A stretch of 64,000 bases of DNA from an uncultured Eubacteriales bacterium (GTDB lineage: Bacteria > Bacillota > Clostridia > Christensenellales > Borkfalkiaceae), in the NCBI GenBank assembly GCA_905207235.1, contig CAJLKN010000004.1, positions 43,513 to 107,512 of the forward strand, given 5' to 3'. Position numbers and translations under genes: made by a program. Shown here piece by piece: positions 62,558 to 64,000 of this stretch. The notes under the pieces were generated by a model, which had not been told where the DNA came from, did no database searches, and worked only from the letters and a program-made list of their open reading frames with translations. Numbering within the stretch: position 1 is the stretch's first letter; every line of letters begins with the position of its first letter.

Positions 62558-63378
62558 AACTTTACGACTTCGACGGAATGTTCGACGAAAAACTTTCGGA
62601 ATATATAAAGCGCAACCCCCGCGGCTACACCGAAAAGCAGTGGGAAGACGTCATTCCCGAAATGTACTCTAAATTCGGCGATACCGTAGTAAAATCCATA
62701 GGCAAAACGCCCAATCAGTTCTACGCCGAACAGTCGGACGAACAGCTTATAAAGAGCCTCACCGCCCACCTTAAACAGGGCGTTCCCGTCAGCGAATTTC
62801 TGTGCAACGCCATCGAGGGCAGACATATGGACGAGCTTCTGTTGCCCCTTTTGAGGGGAACGGAGGACGAAATATCCTACGCTCTCAACCTTTTGGGCGC
62901 ATCCGAAAAGGCTCTTCCCGAGTATATGCGCCTCATTGTATCTTCGGAAAGCGAGGACGTGCGCAACACCTGCGTGGACTATGTCAAACTGCACGCGGAC
63001 AATGTAAAAGATGAAGCGCTTGATTTGTACAACAAGGGCGTTTCGGTCGAATATATGCTCGAAATACTCTCGCGCTGCACCATCCGCGACGAAAGAATTT
63101 TCGAAGCGCTGATAAAGGCGTTCCGCTCTGACGATGAGAACATGGCTCTGCACGCAAGTTTCCTCGCGGCATACGGCGACGAGCGCGCGCTTGAATATCT
63201 TTACGACAAGATAGAGCAGGACGGAATTACATACGCCGATTTCCAGGAAATCAAATTTGCCATAGAGGAGCTGGGCGGAACTTACGATAAAGAGCGCGAT
63301 TTCTCCTCCGACCCCTATTATCAGCTCATAAAATCGCACGGCGCGTCGGACATTGATATTTTCAAGGATATCAAATAA
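62554..63378 (+). CDS. Helical-repeat protein of unknown function
   Basis: A 274-residue acidic protein with HEAT-like helical repeats: MDELLLPLLRGTEDEISYALNLLG, EYMRLIVSSESEDVRNTCVDYV, ERIFEALIKAFRSDDENMALHASF and ALEYLYDKI. The segment YTEKQWEDVIPEMYSKFG opens the protein. No family recognised. ATG overlaps the stop of the TPR gene (ATGA), so it is probably its partner in one complex. It closes the operon that begins near 58013. Confidence 0.75.
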   Translation: MKLYDFDGMFDEKLSEYIKRNPRGYTEKQWEDVIPEMYSKFGDTVVKSIGKTPNQFYAEQSDEQLIKSLTAHLKQGVPVSEFLCNAIEGRHMDELLLPLLRGTEDEISYALNLLGASEKALPEYMRLIVSSESEDVRNTCVDYVKLHADNVKDEALDLYNKGVSVEYMLEILSRCTIRDERIFEALIKAFRSDDENMALHASFLAAYGDERALEYLYDKIEQDGITYADFQEIKFAIEELGGTYDKERDFSSDPYYQLIKSHGASDIDIFKDIK

Positions 63379-63416
63379 AAATGATATGTTTTAAAGGATA
63401 ACGATAAAAAGAGAAT

Positions 63417-63460
63417 AAACCTTCTTCTTTACGGTAATAACGTAGGGGAGGAGGTTTTTT
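63417..63460 (+). terminator. Terminator-like hairpin that includes the Shine-Dalgarno of the first coat gene
   Basis: AAACCTTCTTC (63417-63427) pairs with GGAGGAGGTTT (63447-63457) over 11 positions (two G-U pairs), with an inner TACG / CGTA stem, followed by seven T up to the ATG at 63462. It looks like an intrinsic terminator for the 58013 operon, yet GGAGGAGG is also the ribosome site of the next gene. Confidence 0.72.
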
Positions 63461-63461
63461 T

Positions 63462-63650
63462 ATGACAGAAATAACGGCGAAAGAACTTACTATGATTTCG
63501 GACGCATTGACTTACGAAGGACTTATTTGCAAAAAGGCGAGAATGTATTCCAAAACGCTCACGGACGTAGATCTTGCCGAGTGTATGGCAAAGGTTGCAG
63601 ACGAACACGAGGCGCGCTACTGCGCGCTCCTCAATATCATAGGAGGTTAA
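63462..63650 (+). CDS. Small spore-coat-like protein (CotF/ferritin-like helical family)
   Basis: A 62-residue helical protein (MTEITAKELTMISDALTYEG... DEHEARYCALLNIIGG). The pattern of a Leu/Glu-rich helix, a KARMYSK middle and a second helix ending with a His-Glu-containing turn matches the small members of the CotF/DUF3231-like coat family in Clostridia, often found as a pair with a larger CotF. It is followed two bases later by that larger gene. Assignment by pattern only. Confidence 0.65.
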   Translation: MTEITAKELTMISDALTYEGLICKKARMYSKTLTDVDLAECMAKVADEHEARYCALLNIIGG

Positions 63651-63652
63651 GT

Positions 63653-63943
63653 ATGAAGCAGTCAAAGTCGGATACACAGCTCAACGAAAAGGACGCAATT
63701 CAGGATATGCTTAGCAGCGAAAAGCAGCTCATGTCCTTTTATGCCGTCGCTCTCTTCGAGGGCAGCTCCAAGAGCGTGCGCAAGGAATTTGCCGCCAACT
63801 TAAACGCTGTTGCGGCGGCGCAGTACAGTCTGTTCACGCAGATGAGCTCGCGCGGTTATTACGCGCCCGCTCCCGCGGCAAAACAGATGGTCGACCAGAT
63901 AAACGACAAGTTCAAAAAGGAAAAGAAAAACCTTCAGGCATAA
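63653..63943 (+). CDS. CotF-family spore coat protein
   Basis: A 96-residue protein with the CotF pattern: LNEKDAIQDMLSSEKQLMSFYAVALFEGSSKSVRKEFAANLN, then QYSLFTQMSSRGYYAPAPA. Family members typically read LNDRDMxNDMLxTEK, then a helix with Q-x-x-(I/L)F-x-x-M-x-x-RGWY, which this follows closely. CotF-type proteins are coat components; the gene supports a spore-forming lineage. AGGAGGTTAAGT gives a strong ribosome site for ATG 63653. Confidence 0.83.
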   Translation: MKQSKSDTQLNEKDAIQDMLSSEKQLMSFYAVALFEGSSKSVRKEFAANLNAVAAAQYSLFTQMSSRGYYAPAPAAKQMVDQINDKFKKEKKNLQA

Positions 63944-63978
63944 CCTGAAAACGAACAACTTTGCAATGTGAATAAAGA

Positions 63979-64000
63979 CGGCGCCGCGGCATTGCCGCGG
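63979..64000 (+). terminator. Beginning of a hairpin after the CotF gene, cut by the window edge
   Basis: GGCGCCGCGGCA starts a stem whose complement (TGCCGCGG...) runs off the window. Probably the CotF terminator. Confidence 0.5.

Overview
The window reads as chromosomal DNA from an anaerobic, probably spore-forming member of the Clostridia (Firmicutes/Bacillota), most likely an uncultured gut-type lineage. The evidence is the single-chain pyruvate:ferredoxin oxidoreductase, strong Shine-Dalgarno sites, sigma-A promoters with 17-base spacers, an L-box lysine riboswitch, gene orders typical of Firmicutes (prmA-rsmE-mtaB, comEC-holA, ecfA-ecfT-truA, guaB-guaA), two CotF-like coat genes and a BclA-type collagen-like protein. 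I cannot name a genus. There are no rRNA or tRNA genes, no IS elements and no CRISPR array. Most genes lie on the + strand, and about 90% of the window is coding.

Layout. 1-5.1 kb: a truncated EF-G-like GTPase diverges from lepA, which leads a tight run GNAT - MGMT - hemW - GNAT. 5.2-11.8 kb: a lipoprotein, then purine genes guaB and guaA followed by a PPC-domain protein, an rRNA methylase and pyrophosphatase. 11.9-17.8 kb: a HelD-like helicase, a membrane glycosyltransferase and an ABC-2 exporter pair. 18.0-26.9 kb: a free-standing 1876-residue DUF4011-type helicase/Vsr-like protein, then comEC and holA. 26.9-30.5 kb: c-di-AMP cyclase cdaA, a 38-codon remnant of its partner cdaR, a DUF1015 protein and aspartate kinase. 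31.1-33.6 kb: a glycosyltransferase translationally coupled to a collagen-like surface protein. 34.3-40.1 kb: prmA-rsmE-mtaB-prsW-HIT-aldose epimerase. 40.5-48.9 kb: a DtxR-type regulator, nifJ/por (minus strand), and an ECF transporter module with its two ATPases fused, ending in truA. 49-54.4 kb: a membrane protein, mnmE, a LysR regulator, a cation/Ca2+ antiporter (minus) and an acyltransferase. 54.8-57.9 kb (minus): the lysine-pathway operon asd-dapA-dapB behind a complete promoter, L-box aptamer and terminator. 57.9-63.9 kb: a membrane protein, methyltransferase, Hsp33, a TPR protein, a helical-repeat protein and two small coat-like genes whose first Shine-Dalgarno lies inside a terminator-like hairpin.

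Most of the window is housekeeping. The items most worth following are: the solitary DUF4011 helicase, whose Vsr-like nuclease domain has lost two expected catalytic residues; the micro-CdaR; the glycosyltransferase/collagen pair; the fused EcfA; the hairpin that buries the coat-gene ribosome site; and several enzymes with altered signature motifs (EF-G-like G4 motif, ComEC C-terminal domain, PlsC-like HX5D). Family assignments come from motif reading and memory, not from database searches.
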